Source: Candidula unifasciata (taxonomy: Eukaryota > Mollusca > Gastropoda > Stylommatophora > Geomitridae). From it: a stretch of DNA of 64,000 bases. This document shows, piece by piece, positions 46,705 to 57,960 of the stretch. A program made the translations under genes and the position numbers. Every line of letters begins with the position of its first letter. Positions within the stretch are counted from its first letter, which is position 1. The stretch lies in the NCBI GenBank assembly GCA_905116865.2, contig CAJHNH020000237.1, forward strand, positions 239,114-303,113, in the 5' to 3' direction. The notes beneath the pieces are model-generated. The model searched no databases. It had not been told where the DNA came from and worked only from the letters and a program-made list of their open reading frames with translations.

Positions 46705-47115
46705 CCTGGTTAGGTTCATGTTAATCTCCCCAAATAGAGTAGGTCACTTTTCATTCACAAGTTTCTTGGGCTGGTCGACTTCCCTGAAGGTTACGGGTGT
46801 GTCCCGCTGTTTGCTTTCTGTGATGCATTTACGCTTTCATTCCGAGAAAGAGAATGCCGGTGACATAGGTTGCAGCACTCTCTGTGAGGGGGTGGGGTGG
46901 GAGGGGGTGTTGTGTTGGGATCAGTTTCGTTATGTTTTTAGAGTGTTAAAAGCGCTGGCGTGCTGAAATATACAACCTACGATATCAACGGCAGTGCGGA
47001 ATACCTCTGTGACCTTGTGCCAAGGTGACAAGTTCAGCAACTACCAATCAGAAGTGAGCTATATGGGGGCGGGGTGGGGCGGTGCGTAGGAAGATCAACG
47101 TAACTTTTACTGGAA
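46705..47115 (+). repeat. R5 repeat, copy b
   Basis: This is the inverted partner of 41253-41665. The match begins near 'ggttcatgttaatctcccc' and runs to about 'aagatcaacgtaacttttac'. It contains a 40 bp G-rich indel relative to copy a (about 46887-46910). Confidence 0.85.
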
Positions 47116-47309
47116 ACTCAAAACTTATACAAGCTTTCTTCTCCATGCCAATGGTCTTATGATAAAGCCACTCTATGAAGGCTGTGGTGCAGCGCAGGTC
47201 TGGCATTTCAGAACTGCATATAGAGAGCCTGTCTGCAGCACAAGTTCAGTGCTCTGGTGCCCCTGTCTGCACAGGCAAATTTCTGAGCCAAGAACTAAAT
47301 ACAGTTGTT

Positions 47310-47530
47310 ATCCACATCCGCTTGAGGGATGCAATTTTTCGTTATTTTGAAGCCCCACTCTGGCTCTTGCCAGGGGCCGCAATATAGCCCGGCCATAAAT
47401 ATGGTCTAATGGCTGAACGCGGTTTCTGGTATCTCTCTACGAGTGATCCTCATTCACATTGTGGCACTTTGTGTCATCGGGTGTTTATCGCTTGTGTGCT
47501 GTCCTGGAGGGGTAAAAATCTACTACTAAT
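47310..47530 (+). repeat. R1 repeat, copy h, near full length
   Basis: 'cgcttgagggatgcaatttt', 'tcgttattttgaagccccac', 'tctggctcttgccaggggcc' and 'gtgtgctgtcctggaggggt' run in order. It ends with 'aaaatctactactaatact', the (CTA)n tail type. This is one of the best copies for a consensus. Confidence 0.92.
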
Positions 47531-47654
47531 ACTAAATACATAGAACAAACTGACAACATTTTATTGTACTGTCACATCAGTCACGAGCCGCCACTGAAAC
47601 AACCATTTCTTTCCTATTTTGTCTCCATTTTTCAATGGATTACTGGCACTTAAC

Positions 47655-47935
47655 AAACTGTGGGTTCCAGGGTCCCATTGAGGAATAAAACAAGAACAGA
47701 CCCACTGCCTATCCAAAAGCATGTCGTAAAAGTCGACTAATTGGATGATTCCTGCAAACTCAGAGTACATCTGCCTGAGAGGCAAGGAATCAACAGTCTG
47801 AATGCAAATGAGTCAGACATGTAAAACGGATTTGCACGCAACACTCAGTTTCTGGAGTCCAAAAGTGGATGAACAACCAGAACTTTCCGCCGGATTTTAC
47901 AGCCGGTGAACGTCAAGAAGAAGAAGATAAAGATT
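47655..47935 (+). repeat. SINE-D copy 4 with (AAG)n tail
   Basis: 'gaacagacccactgcctatc', 'gcatgtcgtaaaagtcgact', 'ctgcctgagaggcaaggaat', 'gaactttccgccggatttta' and 'cagccggtgaacgtcaagaa' run in order, followed by a short AAG tail. The next minisatellite begins within about 10 bp. Confidence 0.88.
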
Positions 47936-47939
47936 AGTG

Positions 47940-49760
47940 AGATTAGTGTGTACATCAATGTATATGATGTGTATAGTTACATTTGATGTGTGTGTTGTGT
48001 GTGTACATCAATGTATGCGATAAGTATAGATACATTTGACGTGTGTGTTGTGTGTGTACATCAATGTATGTGGTGTGTATAGATACATTTGACGTGAGTG
48101 TTGTGTGTGTACATCAATGTATGTGATGTGTATAGATACAATTTATGTGTGTGTTGTGTGTTTACATCAATGTATGTAATGTGTATAGATACATTTGACG
48201 TGTGTTGTGTGTGTACATCAATCTATGTGATGTGTATAGATACATTTGACGTGTGTGTTGTGTGTGTACATCAATGTATGTGATGTGTATAGATACATTT
48301 GATGTGTGTTGTGTGTGTACATCAATGTATGTGATGTGTATAGAAACATTTCACGTATGTGTTGTGTGTGTACATCAATGTATGTGATGTGTATAGATAC
48401 ATTTGATGTGTGTGTTGTGTGTGTACATCAATGTATGTGATGTGTATAGATACATTTGACATGTGTGTTGTGTGTGTACATCAATGTATGTGATGTGTAT
48501 AGATACATTTGACATGTGTGTTGTGTGTGTACGTCAATGTATGTGATGTGTATAGATACATTTGACGTATGTGTTGAGTGTGTACATCAATGTATGTGAT
48601 GTGTATAGATACATTTGACATGTGTGTTGTGTGTGTACATCAATGTATGTGATGTGTATAGATACATTTGACATGTGTGTTGTGTGTGTACGTCAATGTA
48701 TGTGATGTGTATAGATACATTTGACGTATGTGTTGAGTGTGTACATCAATGTATGTGATGTGTATAGATACATTTGACATGTGTGTTGAGTGTGTACATC
48801 AATGTATGTGATGTGTATAGATACATTTGACATGTGTGTTGTGTGTGTACATCAATGTATGTGATGTGTATAGATACATTTGACATGTGTGTTGTGTGTG
48901 TACGTCAATGTATGTGATGTGTATAGATACATTTGACGTATGTGTTGAGTGTGTACATCAATGTATGTGATGTGTATAGATACATTTGACATGTGTGTTG
49001 AGTGTGTACATCAATGTATGTGATGTGTATAGATACATTTGACATGTGTGTTGTGTGTGTACATCAATGTATGTGCTGTCTTGGTTTCTGTATGTATATG
49101 GAAACATTTGACGTGTGTATTGTGTGTGTCAGTATGTGATGTCTTGGGTTATGTGTGTATATGAATACATTTGAAGTGTGTATTGTGTGTGTCAGTATGT
49201 GATGTCTTGGGTTATATACGTATATGGATACAATTTGACGTGTGTATTGTGTGTGTCAATATGAGCTGTCTTGGGTTATGTGTGTATATGAATACGTTTG
49301 AAGTGTGTATTGTGTGTGTCAATATGTGCTGACATAGGTTATGTGTGTATATGGATACATTTGACGTGTGTATTGTGTGTGTCAATATGTGCTGTATTGT
49401 GTTATGTGTGTGTATATGGATACATTTGACGTTGTGTTGTGTGTGTCAATATGTGCTGTCTTGGGTTATGTGGATACATTTTAGGTTTGTGTTGTGTGTG
49501 TCAATATGTGCTGTCTTGGGTTATGTGGATACATTTTAGGTTTGTGTTGTGTGTGTCAGTATGAGCTGTCTTGGGTTATGTGTGTATGTGGATTCATTTG
49601 ACGTGTGTATTGTGTGTGTCAATATGTGCTGTATTGGGATATGTGTGTGTATATGGATACATTTAGCGTTTGTGTTTTTTGTGTCAATATGTGCTGTCTT
49701 GAGTTAAGTGGATACATTTAACGTGTGTACTGTGTGTGTGTCAATATGTGATGTTCTAGG
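47940..49760 (+). repeat. Minisatellite, about 53 bp unit, about 34 copies, with higher-order structure
   Basis: The unit has 'tgtgtgtacatcaatgtatg', 'tgatgtgtatagatacattt' and 'gacatgtgtgt'. From about 48530 to 49060 a block of three to four units (marked by 'gtacgtcaatg', then 'gacgtatgtgttgagtg', then 'gacatgtgtgt') repeats in the same order. From 49065 on the unit is a diverged form with 'tcaatatgtgctgtcttggg'. Confidence 0.93.
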
Positions 49761-49784
49761 GTATATATATTTCTGATGCGTTGG

Positions 49785-49925
49785 AGTCCTAGGAAGTAAA
49801 GGCGGCTGGTGTGATGCTGACAGCATCACCCATCTTGTGCCGTTGGTCTATAAAATTTAGGTCTAGCCCTATATACCCAAGACGCTTGAAAGGCGCGGAA
49901 AAGGGTCCTTTAATGTTACTTGGAG
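49785..49925 (+). repeat. SINE-B copy 6 (5'-truncated)
   Basis: 'gtcctaggaagtaaaggcgg', 'ctggtgtgatgctgacagca', 'tgccgttggtctata' and 'aggtctagccctatataccc' form the 3' half of the family body, ending 'ggaaaagggtcctttaatgt'. Confidence 0.85.
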
Positions 49926-50644
49926 TAATAATGCTTATCAATATAGCCGATATCGTTCTCTAAATACAGTACATTCTAAATGAATATATTCTGTATCGTG
50001 ATCAACAATAAATAAATCAGATAACCCACACATTCAACGGAATCTAACCAAACAGACTGAATATTTTAGCATCTCCTGCTGATTCTTCTAGAAGCGCAGA
50101 CAGGAAAACGCCATTTCGCTCAGATTCCCCATAAAACTTTTGGCTTGCCAGTTGAGCTCGTTATACGTCCGGATGAGACGGCAAATTGATGAGCCCGGGG
50201 TAGAGTGGCAGCCGGAGTCTTGGACCTTTGAGAGGAAGTATGACCAACTCTGATCCCGCTTTCTGTCGAGGAACTGCTCGTGCCAACGTACAGTAGATTG
50301 TGTCATTGCGTCCGGTTACCAGCCCAGCCCAAATGATGGCGGTCCGGCAGGAAACTCGCCCGACTGGTGGCCCATTCGTGGCCGTGAAGGAGATTAATCA
50401 CCAAAACATTTTTCTAAACGAGAAATTTGGAAGTCTTCGGTCCCTGAAAATTGAAAAATCGATTCATTTGCTGACCTGAGAACGCCTGAGTGTGTGGATC
50501 ACTTTTACGGTGCACTCCACAAAACAGAACACCTATGTGCAGAGGGGTACACAACAGATTATTAAAATAAAGTGTGTCAACTGTTTTCTGCTATCAAAGA
50601 AGGTTTACAAAGTTCCAAGGATGGAAACACTACTCTTCTAACAG
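49926..50644. other. Unassigned, apparently single-copy sequence
   Basis: This is one of the few stretches here with no internal repetition and a balanced composition. A minus-strand frame of 72 codons (50306-50088) starts at an ATG in the context 'acgcaatgaca' and encodes a mixed, Trp- and Cys-containing peptide (for example 'RWHEQFLDRKRDQSWSYFL'). I do not recognise it. It could be an unknown exon or chance. Confidence 0.3.
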
Positions 50645-50850
50645 TCGTCTCCTTGTGGGATGCAAGTTTTCGTTATTGAAGAAACACCCTGGCTTTTTCT
50701 GGGGGGCACTGAATATAGCCGGGCCATAAATATGGTCTAAAGGCTAAAAGGGGTTTCTGGGACCTCTACACGGGTGATCATCATCCACATGGTGGCACTT
50801 TGTGTCACCAGGTGTTTGTCGCTTGTGTGAAGTTCTGGTGGGGTAGAACA
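50645..50850 (+). repeat. R1 repeat, copy i, running into a GA array
   Basis: 'gggatgcaagttttcgttat', 'ggggggcactgaatatagcc', 'gggtttctgggacctctaca' and 'cactttgtgtcaccaggtgt' run in order to 'ctggtggggtagaa'. The next base begins 'caagagagagag', so the element's 3' end abuts the array. Confidence 0.9.
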
Positions 50851-50859
50851 AGAGAGAGA

Positions 50860-50895
<36 letters not shown>

Positions 50896-51372
50896 AAAAT
50901 AGAGAGAGAGAAAGAGAGAGAAAGAGAGTGAGACAGAGAGAAAGACACAGAGAGAGAGAGAGAAAGAGAGAGACAGCGAGAGACACACACACAGAGACAG
51001 AGAGAGAGAGACAGAGAGTGAGACAGAGAGAGAGACAGAGAGAGAGAGACAGCGAGAGAGAGAGACAGAGAGAAACACAGAGAGAGAGAGAGACAGGGAG
51101 AGAGAGACAGACAGAGAGAGACACAGAGAGAGACAGAGAGAGACACAGAGAGAGAGACAGAGAGAGAAAGAAAAAGAGAGAGACAGAGAGAGACAGACAG
51201 AGAGACAGAGAGAGAGACATAGAGAGATACAGAGAGAAAGAGACAGAGACAGAGAGAGAAAGAGAGAGACACAGAGATATACACACACAGAGAGAGAGAG
51301 ACAGAGAGAGAGAAAGAGAGAGACAGACAGAGAGATACAGAGAGAGAGAGAGAGAGAGACAGAGAGAGAGAA
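50851..51372 (+). repeat. GA-rich array, impure (GA)n with GACA and AAAG units
   Basis: About 520 bp of GA, GACAGA and GAAAGA units. Open frames of about 180-233 codons on both strands encode only Arg/Glu or Ser/Leu repeats and are not genes. Confidence 0.96.
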
Positions 51373-51639
51373 TGAGAACTCGTGGTGTGTATTGTGACAG
51401 ACTCGTGGTTTGTGTTGTCCAGTGTACCACACAACGATTAGACAATGGTCACTTTACACTTCAGATATTATTTCCATACTGAAAAGAATTGAAACAGTAA
51501 ATCTTACTTATGCTTCTACAGACTATGTACTTTACCAGTAATGTAAGAGTGGTCAGTGTACACACAGTCAGTATGTTTGATACATTACAACTTGACTGTT
51601 TACATATGACGATTTCATTAAGTTATCTTAGTGTATCTC

Positions 51640-52430
51640 TCCTTCCTCCACCCATCTCCCTCCCGCTCCTACCTAAACCCTCTCTCTCCCGCTCCTACCT
51701 TAACAATCTCTCTCCCGCTCCTACCTCCACCATATCTCTCCCTCCCGCTCCTACCTCCACTCTATCTCTTTGTCGCGCTCCTACCTTCTACCTATCTCTC
51801 TCTCTTGCTTCTACCTCCACCCTACCTCTCTCTCTCCCGCTCCTACCTCAACCCTATCTCTCACCCACTCATACCTCCACTCTATCTCTCCTGCTCCTTT
51901 CTCCACCCTATCTCTCGCCCGCTCCTTCCTCCACTCTCTCTCTCCCCCTCTCCTACCTCCACCCTATCTCTCTCTCCCGCTCCTACCTCCACATTATCTC
52001 TCTCCCGCTCGTTCCTTCACCCTAATTCTCTCCCGCTCCAACCTTATCCTATCTCTCCCGCTCCTACCTCCACTCCATCTCTATCTCCTGCTCCTGCCTA
52101 CACCCATCTCTCTCCAGCTCCTACCTACACCCATCTCTCTCTCCCGCTCCTTCCTCCACCCTCTCTCTCTTTCCCGCTCCTTCCTCCGCCCTCTCTTCCG
52201 TTCCTACCTCCCCCTAACTTTCTCTCCCGCTCCTACCTTAACCTTATCTCTTACTGCGCTTCTTTCTCCACCCTATCTCTCGATTACCTCTCTCTACATC
52301 CACCCTGTCTCTCTCTCCCGCTCCTACCTCCACCCTATCTGTCGAGTACCTCTCTCTACCTCCACACTATCTCCCTCTCCCGCTCCTACCTCCACCCTAT
52401 CTCTCGATTACCTCTCTCTACCTCTTTCGG
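51640..52430 (+). repeat. Pyrimidine-rich minisatellite, about 27-30 bp unit
   Basis: The unit is 'ctctctcccgctcctacctc' plus 'caccctat', about 28 copies with substitutions and small indels. Open frames of 171-281 codons (Ser/Leu/Pro-rich) result from stop-poor pyrimidine sequence. Confidence 0.93.
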
Positions 52431-52721
52431 TTCGGTCTTCATATCTTACTTCTTCGTCCTTCCACCCACCCTCTGATTCTCGAGACATCCTGCAGCCTCG
52501 CTAACTATCCTCTCTTGTTCTCCCAGCCCCTGTATAAGTGGGCCTATCGCGAAAGCTAAGAACAGTAACACTGTCATCGACTAAGCATGTCTTAAGAAGC
52601 TACTAAGACGCACGACTGACTGCATCATCCTGTAAACCTCTGCAGCAAAATCGAACAACATAACTACAAAGAACTTAGGAGATAGTGAAGGACGATGAAG
52701 AGGAGGGGAAGAAGAACAAGT

Positions 52722-52802
52722 AAAGAAAAAAGAAGAAGAAGAAGAAGAAGAAGAAGAAGAAGAAGAAGAAGAAGAAGAAGAAGAAGAAGAAGAAGAAGAA
52801 CA
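52722..52802 (+). repeat. (GAA)n microsatellite
   Basis: About 25 GAA triplets, followed by an A run at 52815-52834. Confidence 0.97.
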
Positions 52803-52834
52803 GATGGAGCACCAGAAAAAAAAAAAAAAAAAAA

Positions 52835-54435
52835 GAATGTGACGTATTTCTATATGTTAATTGCAATGATCAGTAAGTCACCGTTCTCTACAGTACTCTA
52901 ACTTTCCTTCCTGCATTACTCAAGTCATCTTTCCCAGTAGAATTTGGTTTCTTTTCCCCGTTCAAAACAGGATATTAACAAAGATGGTCACGTTATTTTC
53001 AATTTTTCAGAGATTTCAGTGGAAGAACAACGTGAACTGTGAATAAAAGAAAACACACACATACACACACATGCGCAGACGAATAAGAGCATTATAACTA
53101 AGAAAAAACTCCAAACAAAAAGAGCCGGTCTGGTTGAACGTCTTCAATCACGCCTGGGAGATGGGCAAACAAGCGGGTGAGAGGTACAGACAGACAAACA
53201 CGGAAACAGACACGTGCGCCTACTCAGGCAGTAGCTAGCGCCAGCTGATCGCGCATGAGTCAAAGAAGTTGCGCCGCCTCCAACAACACAACATCGTCTT
53301 TTGTATTCAATGAGATAACCGCCCTTTGTGGGAAAAGGCAGACGGAAGTTGGGCGTGCAGAGGTAAGCGGGGATTTCAACACATGGGCTTCTGGAAAGGG
53401 AATTGTTAAAACGTCCTCTTCAGTTCTCCTTAGCCAGAATGTTTTAATGTTAATTCCTTTGTTTCTCTTTCCCTTTCTCGCACGTCCCCTCCCCCCTCCC
53501 CTACTTAAATTTGGCGATCTGCGCTCCGCGTATGAATAACAGTGACAGTGAAAGAGACGGGTGGGACAAGGTTCTAGCAATGCGACAAACCTGGATTCCC
53601 GCCCAAGCAGTTTGTCATCAGCATGTGCATCGGCGTGTGCAGATGAAGAACTTATTGGCAGATACAATGATGTCAATTTAACCCCTTTGAGTAAAGAGGT
53701 GAGTTTTTGGTGTTGTTTACTCCAGCTCCCATCCATTTCGGACCTACTGGGATAAACAGTACATATTTCTACCTTCGTCCCTCACTTCTACTTGCCCGCC
53801 CTCTTTTCTATCTGATTTCCCTCATTTCTATCTGATTTCCACCGTTCTACCTGCCCTCTCTCCTTTCTTACCCGCCTTCCCTCCTTTCTGCCCACCATCC
53901 CTCCTTTTGAGCCGCCTTGCCTTCTTTTTGCCTTCCCTCCTTTCTACTTATCATCTACCCATCTAACCAAAGATTCTACCCGTTTAATCTGGGAGGTGAA
54001 GAGACAGTTATGGACGGGTGGATCGTTGGAAAGATAGTTTTACAGATAAGATTTATAGTCAGTCAGTCTATTGACTGTCTTCAAATATTATATATAAATC
54101 CACCAGCAGACTGACTGACAGATAAACCGAACTGGTCACTCACTTCATAATAATTAGACATGTATTTAAGAGAATACGTTTATGCAATTGTATCTGCCTT
54201 CAGGTTACACCCTAACGATTGTGATATCATCTTAATTAAGATAGACATAATGAAGAATATTGTGACATCATCTTAATTAGGATATACATATGAAGAATAT
54301 CATATACAGATACACAGGGATGAAAATATGGTAGGTATGCCTTACCAGTAAACGCAGAAGTCGGCAAGATGTTGTCTCTTGGTATCCCAGTTATCGTTCC
54401 TTTGGACAAACAAGGGTATCAATAGAGTAACAATG
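52835..54435. other. Unassigned sequence
   Basis: A 158-codon minus frame (53260-53736) and a 94-codon plus frame (53255-53539) overlap each other. Neither has a motif I recognise, and the minus one is Ser/Arg/Leu-rich with a purine-rich centre. A degenerate pyrimidine repeat ('ccctcctttctacctgcc'-like) lies at about 53770-53950. A 50 bp phrase ('gtgatatcatcttaattaag', then 'gtgacatcatcttaattagg') is duplicated at 54220-54300. Confidence 0.35.
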
Positions 54436-54439
54436 AGTT

Positions 54440-54910
54440 TGTCATATATGGCACAGTGGGTTGACATCATTAGCCCTACAATATATGGCACAGTGGGTTG
54501 ACATCATTAGCCCTACAATATATGGCACAGTGGGTTGACATCATCAGCCCTACAATACATATCACAGCGGGTTGACATCATCAGCCCTACAATACATGGC
54601 ACATCGGGTTGACATCATCAGCCCTACAATACATGGCACAGCAGGTTGACATCATGAGCCCTACAATACATGGCACAGCGGGTTGACATAATCAGCCCTA
54701 CAATACATGACAGTGGGTTGACATCATCTCCCTACAAAACATAAGCACAGTGGCTTGACATCATGACATCATGACCAACACACAGTATAGCAGGTTGACA
54801 TTATCTTCCTACAAAACATAAAACAGTGGGTTGAAATCATCTCCCTACAAAACATGGCACAGTGGGTCGACCTCATGACCCTACAACACACAGTATAGCA
54901 GGTTGGAGGT
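54440..54910 (+). repeat. Minisatellite, about 37 bp unit, about 12 copies
   Basis: The unit is 'ggcacagtgggttgacatca' plus 'tcagccctacaatacat'. The right half is more diverged. Confidence 0.92.
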
Positions 54911-55136
54911 TATCGGCTCTGTGTATCTGTCAACTGAAAATCCTGCTTCACAACATTAGGTTATAATTAAGTAGCAACGTATTTCACTGTAACATATACA
55001 AGTTACAGTGAACAGTTAATACAGTTAAATACGTCTCGATTAAATAGGAAGAGACCCAATGCATAAACTCGTCATTCCGTACACGATGCAGCTGGCTTGC
55101 TCCCTGTTATCAAAGAGAATTCTTAACAACTATATA

Positions 55137-55285
55137 AAGCTGTCAAACCAGTACTTTTGTATGAGGCAGAAACATACAGAACAACAAAGGCAAATACTAA
55201 TAAACTAAAGACATTCATAAACAACTGGTGCCTGTGTAGAATAGAGGGAATTAAATGGTATGACAGAATCACTAATGTGGACAGA
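55137..55285 (+). pseudogene. LINE RT fragment interrupted by SINE-B
   Basis: The translation 'AVKPVLLYEAETYRTTKANT' and 'KLKTFINNWCLCRIEGIKWY' matches the VLLYGAETWRTTK...FINxCLRRI block of RTE-like LINEs, with substitutions at usually fixed sites (E for G, Y for W). It stops at the SINE-B insertion. Confidence 0.8.
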
Positions 55286-55286
55286 A

Positions 55287-55480
55287 TTCGGGTCCTGACA
55301 CAGGCCGGACTTTTTTTTTCAAACATGACCTTGACTCTCCGGTTGACCCAGCCTTGAGCGGGTACCAGGTGTAGTCCCTGGAAATAAAGGTGGTCGGCGT
55401 GATGTTGACTACATCACACACCAAGTGCCGATTGGTCAATAAAAATGTAGGTCTAGCCCTATCTGCCCATTACTTTCCTA
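55287..55480 (+). repeat. SINE-B copy 7
   Basis: It begins 'attcgggtcctgacacaggc' (truncated head), then 'gaccttgactctccggttga', 'gagcgggtaccaggtgtagt', 'ggcgtgatgttgactacatc', 'gtgccgattggtcaat' and 'gtaggtctagccctatctgc'. The sequence before it is LINE. Confidence 0.88.
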
Positions 55481-55759
55481 TGTCCTCACTCTGATGTATG
55501 ACAGTAAATTATTGACAGATACTGTGAGAAATTATTAGCAGACTGCAGAAGTGTGACTACCCAAGAATGTGTGAACGCCATTGGCAGAAAAAAAAAAGCG
55601 TTGACGCGATGTCTTCGGAAGACCTAATTCACAAACAGAACTAGTTACTGGACCAGAAGAATACAATTCTCAATCGTCAAGCAGGTCACGAGGAAAGAAC
55701 AACAAAAACATTGTGACAAGAGAATTGTTGGAGGGCACCAGATGCAAGCGAAGCCGCCA
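55481..55759. other. Unassigned, possibly LINE-derived
   Basis: The stretch lies between two LINE fragments and may contain more of either, but no motif is clear. Confidence 0.3.
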
Positions 55760-56230
55760 AGTGAGGAACCAGAGATAGCTAGTAGTATATAAGACTATGC
55801 TACAGATGCCAGACATGGTTACTCGCAACAAACTGGAACATAAAATTAGTTACCATGGAAATGAGATGTCTGAAAAGGGCCGTATGAGTGAGAAAAAGAG
55901 ATGCAATAAGAAGTGAGGTCATACGAGGAACAAGTCGTCACAGAACCATTTCTAAATTGCATACAAAGACAGGAAATCAAATGGTTTGTCCACTTGGAGA
56001 TAATTCCGTGTGACGCAAAACCATACAAAGCACACACCAAAAAAAAAAAAAAAAATAAAAAAAAAAGAAGATGGACAAAGAGCACGAGGTAAACCAAGAA
56101 TTAGGATGGAAAGACAACATCAAAGAAACTCTACAACAGCACGATGTGTCTAAGGTGGTGGCGGCGAGAAGAACACAAAGCAGAGCCTCAAACATCTCTC
56201 GACGACCGAAGCGGCAAATGAAGAAGTAGG
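55760..56230 (+). pseudogene. Second LINE RT C-terminal fragment
   Basis: With frame shifts the plus strand reads 'LVTMEMRCLKRAV' and 'VRKRDAIRSEVI', then 'RGKPRIRMEDNIKETLQQHD' and 'SKVVAARRTQSRA'. These are the RT thumb and C-terminal blocks of a LINE different from the one at 55137. An A-rich insertion lies at 56039-56066. The copy is broken by frameshifts. Confidence 0.75.
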
Positions 56231-56384
56231 CAAGAAAAAAGGTTGTGGAAATTTTTGCGATCATCGACGACAAAGGTGATGGACTATTTAGGAATGGTTA
56301 AATGCAGCCGGCACACTGTGTTCAGGAAGAATTTGTCCTTTTTTTGGATTGTTTTGTAGGATCAGCATCTCATAAATGAGAAAA

Positions 56385-57960
56385 CGGGTATACATCCAGG
56401 CGGGTAAACATCCAGACTGGTATACATCCAGGCGCGTATTCACCCAGACAGGTATACATCCAGGCGGGTATACATCGAGACGGGTATACATCCATCCAGG
56501 CGGGTATACAACCAGGCGGGTATACATTGAGACGGGTATACATCCAGGCGGGTATACATTGAGACGGGTATACATCCAGGCGGGTATACATTAAGACGGG
56601 TATACATCCAGGCGGGTATACATTGAGACGGGTAAACATCCAGGCGGGTATACATCCAGGCGGGTATACATCCAGGCGGGTATACATCCAGGCGGGTATA
56701 CATCGAGACGGGTATACATCCATCCAGGCGGGTATACATCCAGGCGGGTATACATTGAGACGGGTATACATCCAGGCGGGTGTACATCCAGACGGGTATA
56801 AGTCTATCCAAGCGGGTATACATCCAGGCAGGTATACATTGAGACGGGTATACATCCAGGCGAATATACATCCAGGCGGGTATACATCGAGACAGGTATA
56901 CATCGAGGGGAGGGGGGATACATCCATCCAGACGGGTATACATCTAGGCGGGTATTCATCAAGGCGGGTATACATCTAGGCGGGTATACATCGAGACGGG
57001 TATACATCCATCCAGGCGGGTATACATCGAGGGGGGTATACATCCATCCAGGCGGGTATACATCGAGACGGGTATACATCCATCAGGGCGGGTATACATC
57101 CAGGCTGGTATACATCCAGGCGGGTATACACCCAGGCTGGTATACATCCAGGCGGGTATACACCCAGGCGGGTATACATCCATCCAGGCAGGTAAACTTC
57201 CATCCAGGTGGGTAAAGATTCAGGCGTGTATACATCCAGGCGGGTATTTATCCAGACTGGTATACATCCAGACGGGTATACATCCAGACGGGTATACATC
57301 TACACAGATATACATCCAGGCGGGTATACATCCAGACGGGTATACATCCAGGCGAGTATTCACCCAGGCGAGTATACATCCAGGCAGGTATACATCCAGG
57401 CAGGTATACATCCAGGCGGGTATACATCCAGGCGGGTATACATCCAGGCGGGTATACATCCAGGCGGGTATACATCCAGGCGGGTATACATCCAGGCGGG
57501 TATACATCCAGGAGGGTATACACCCATGCGAGTATACATCCAGGCAGGTATACAATCAGGCGGGTATACATCCATCCAGGCGGGTATAGATCCATCCAGA
57601 CGGGTATACATCCAGGCGGGTATACGTCCAGGCGGGTATACATCCAGGCGGGTATACACCCAGGCGGGTATACATCCATCCAGGCGGGTATAGATCCATC
57701 CAGACGGGTATACATCCAGGCGGGTATACATCCAGGCGGGTATACATCCAGGCGGGTATACACCCAGGCGGGTATACATCCATCCAGGCGGGTATAGATC
57801 CATCCAGGCGGGTATACATCCAGGCAGGTATACATCCAGGCGGGTATACATCCGTCCAGGCGGGTATAGATCCATCCAGACGGGTATACATCCAGGCGGG
57901 TATACATCCAGGCGGGTATACATCCAGGCGGGTATACGTCCAGGCGGGTATACGTCCAGG
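56385..57960 (+). repeat. Minisatellite, 16 bp unit, about 98 copies
   Basis: The unit is 'tacatccaggcgggta', with variants 'atcgagacgggtat', 'atccagacgggtat' and a four-base extension 'catccatccagg'. Because 16 bp is not a multiple of three, a 48 bp super-unit cycles through all frames. Few frames meet a stop, so a dozen overlapping open frames (up to 219 codons, MYTRLDVYPPGCIPAW-type) appear. None is called. Confidence 0.96.

Noticed and set aside
46718..46966. Conserved short peptide shared with 41543-41809 ('GWSTxLKVTGVS')
   Set aside because: The shared peptide follows from the nucleotide-level R5 repeat, and flanking codons diverge with stops; not evidence of a gene.
50737..51482. Open frames of about 180-233 codons on both strands
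   Set aside because: They are Ser/Leu or Arg/Glu repeats over an impure (GA)n array, with all frames open.
51510..52504. Open frames up to 281 codons, Pro/Ser/Leu-rich
   Set aside because: A pyrimidine-rich minisatellite with few possible stop codons explains them; three frames are open at once.
53260..53736. 158-codon minus frame
   Set aside because: Low-complexity Ser/Arg stretch in its centre and a competing plus-strand frame; no domain recognised.
56288..57923. A dozen overlapping frames resembling a Tyr/Pro/Trp-rich repeat protein
   Set aside because: The 16 bp unit cycles through all frames and lacks stops; there is no unique flanking coding sequence.
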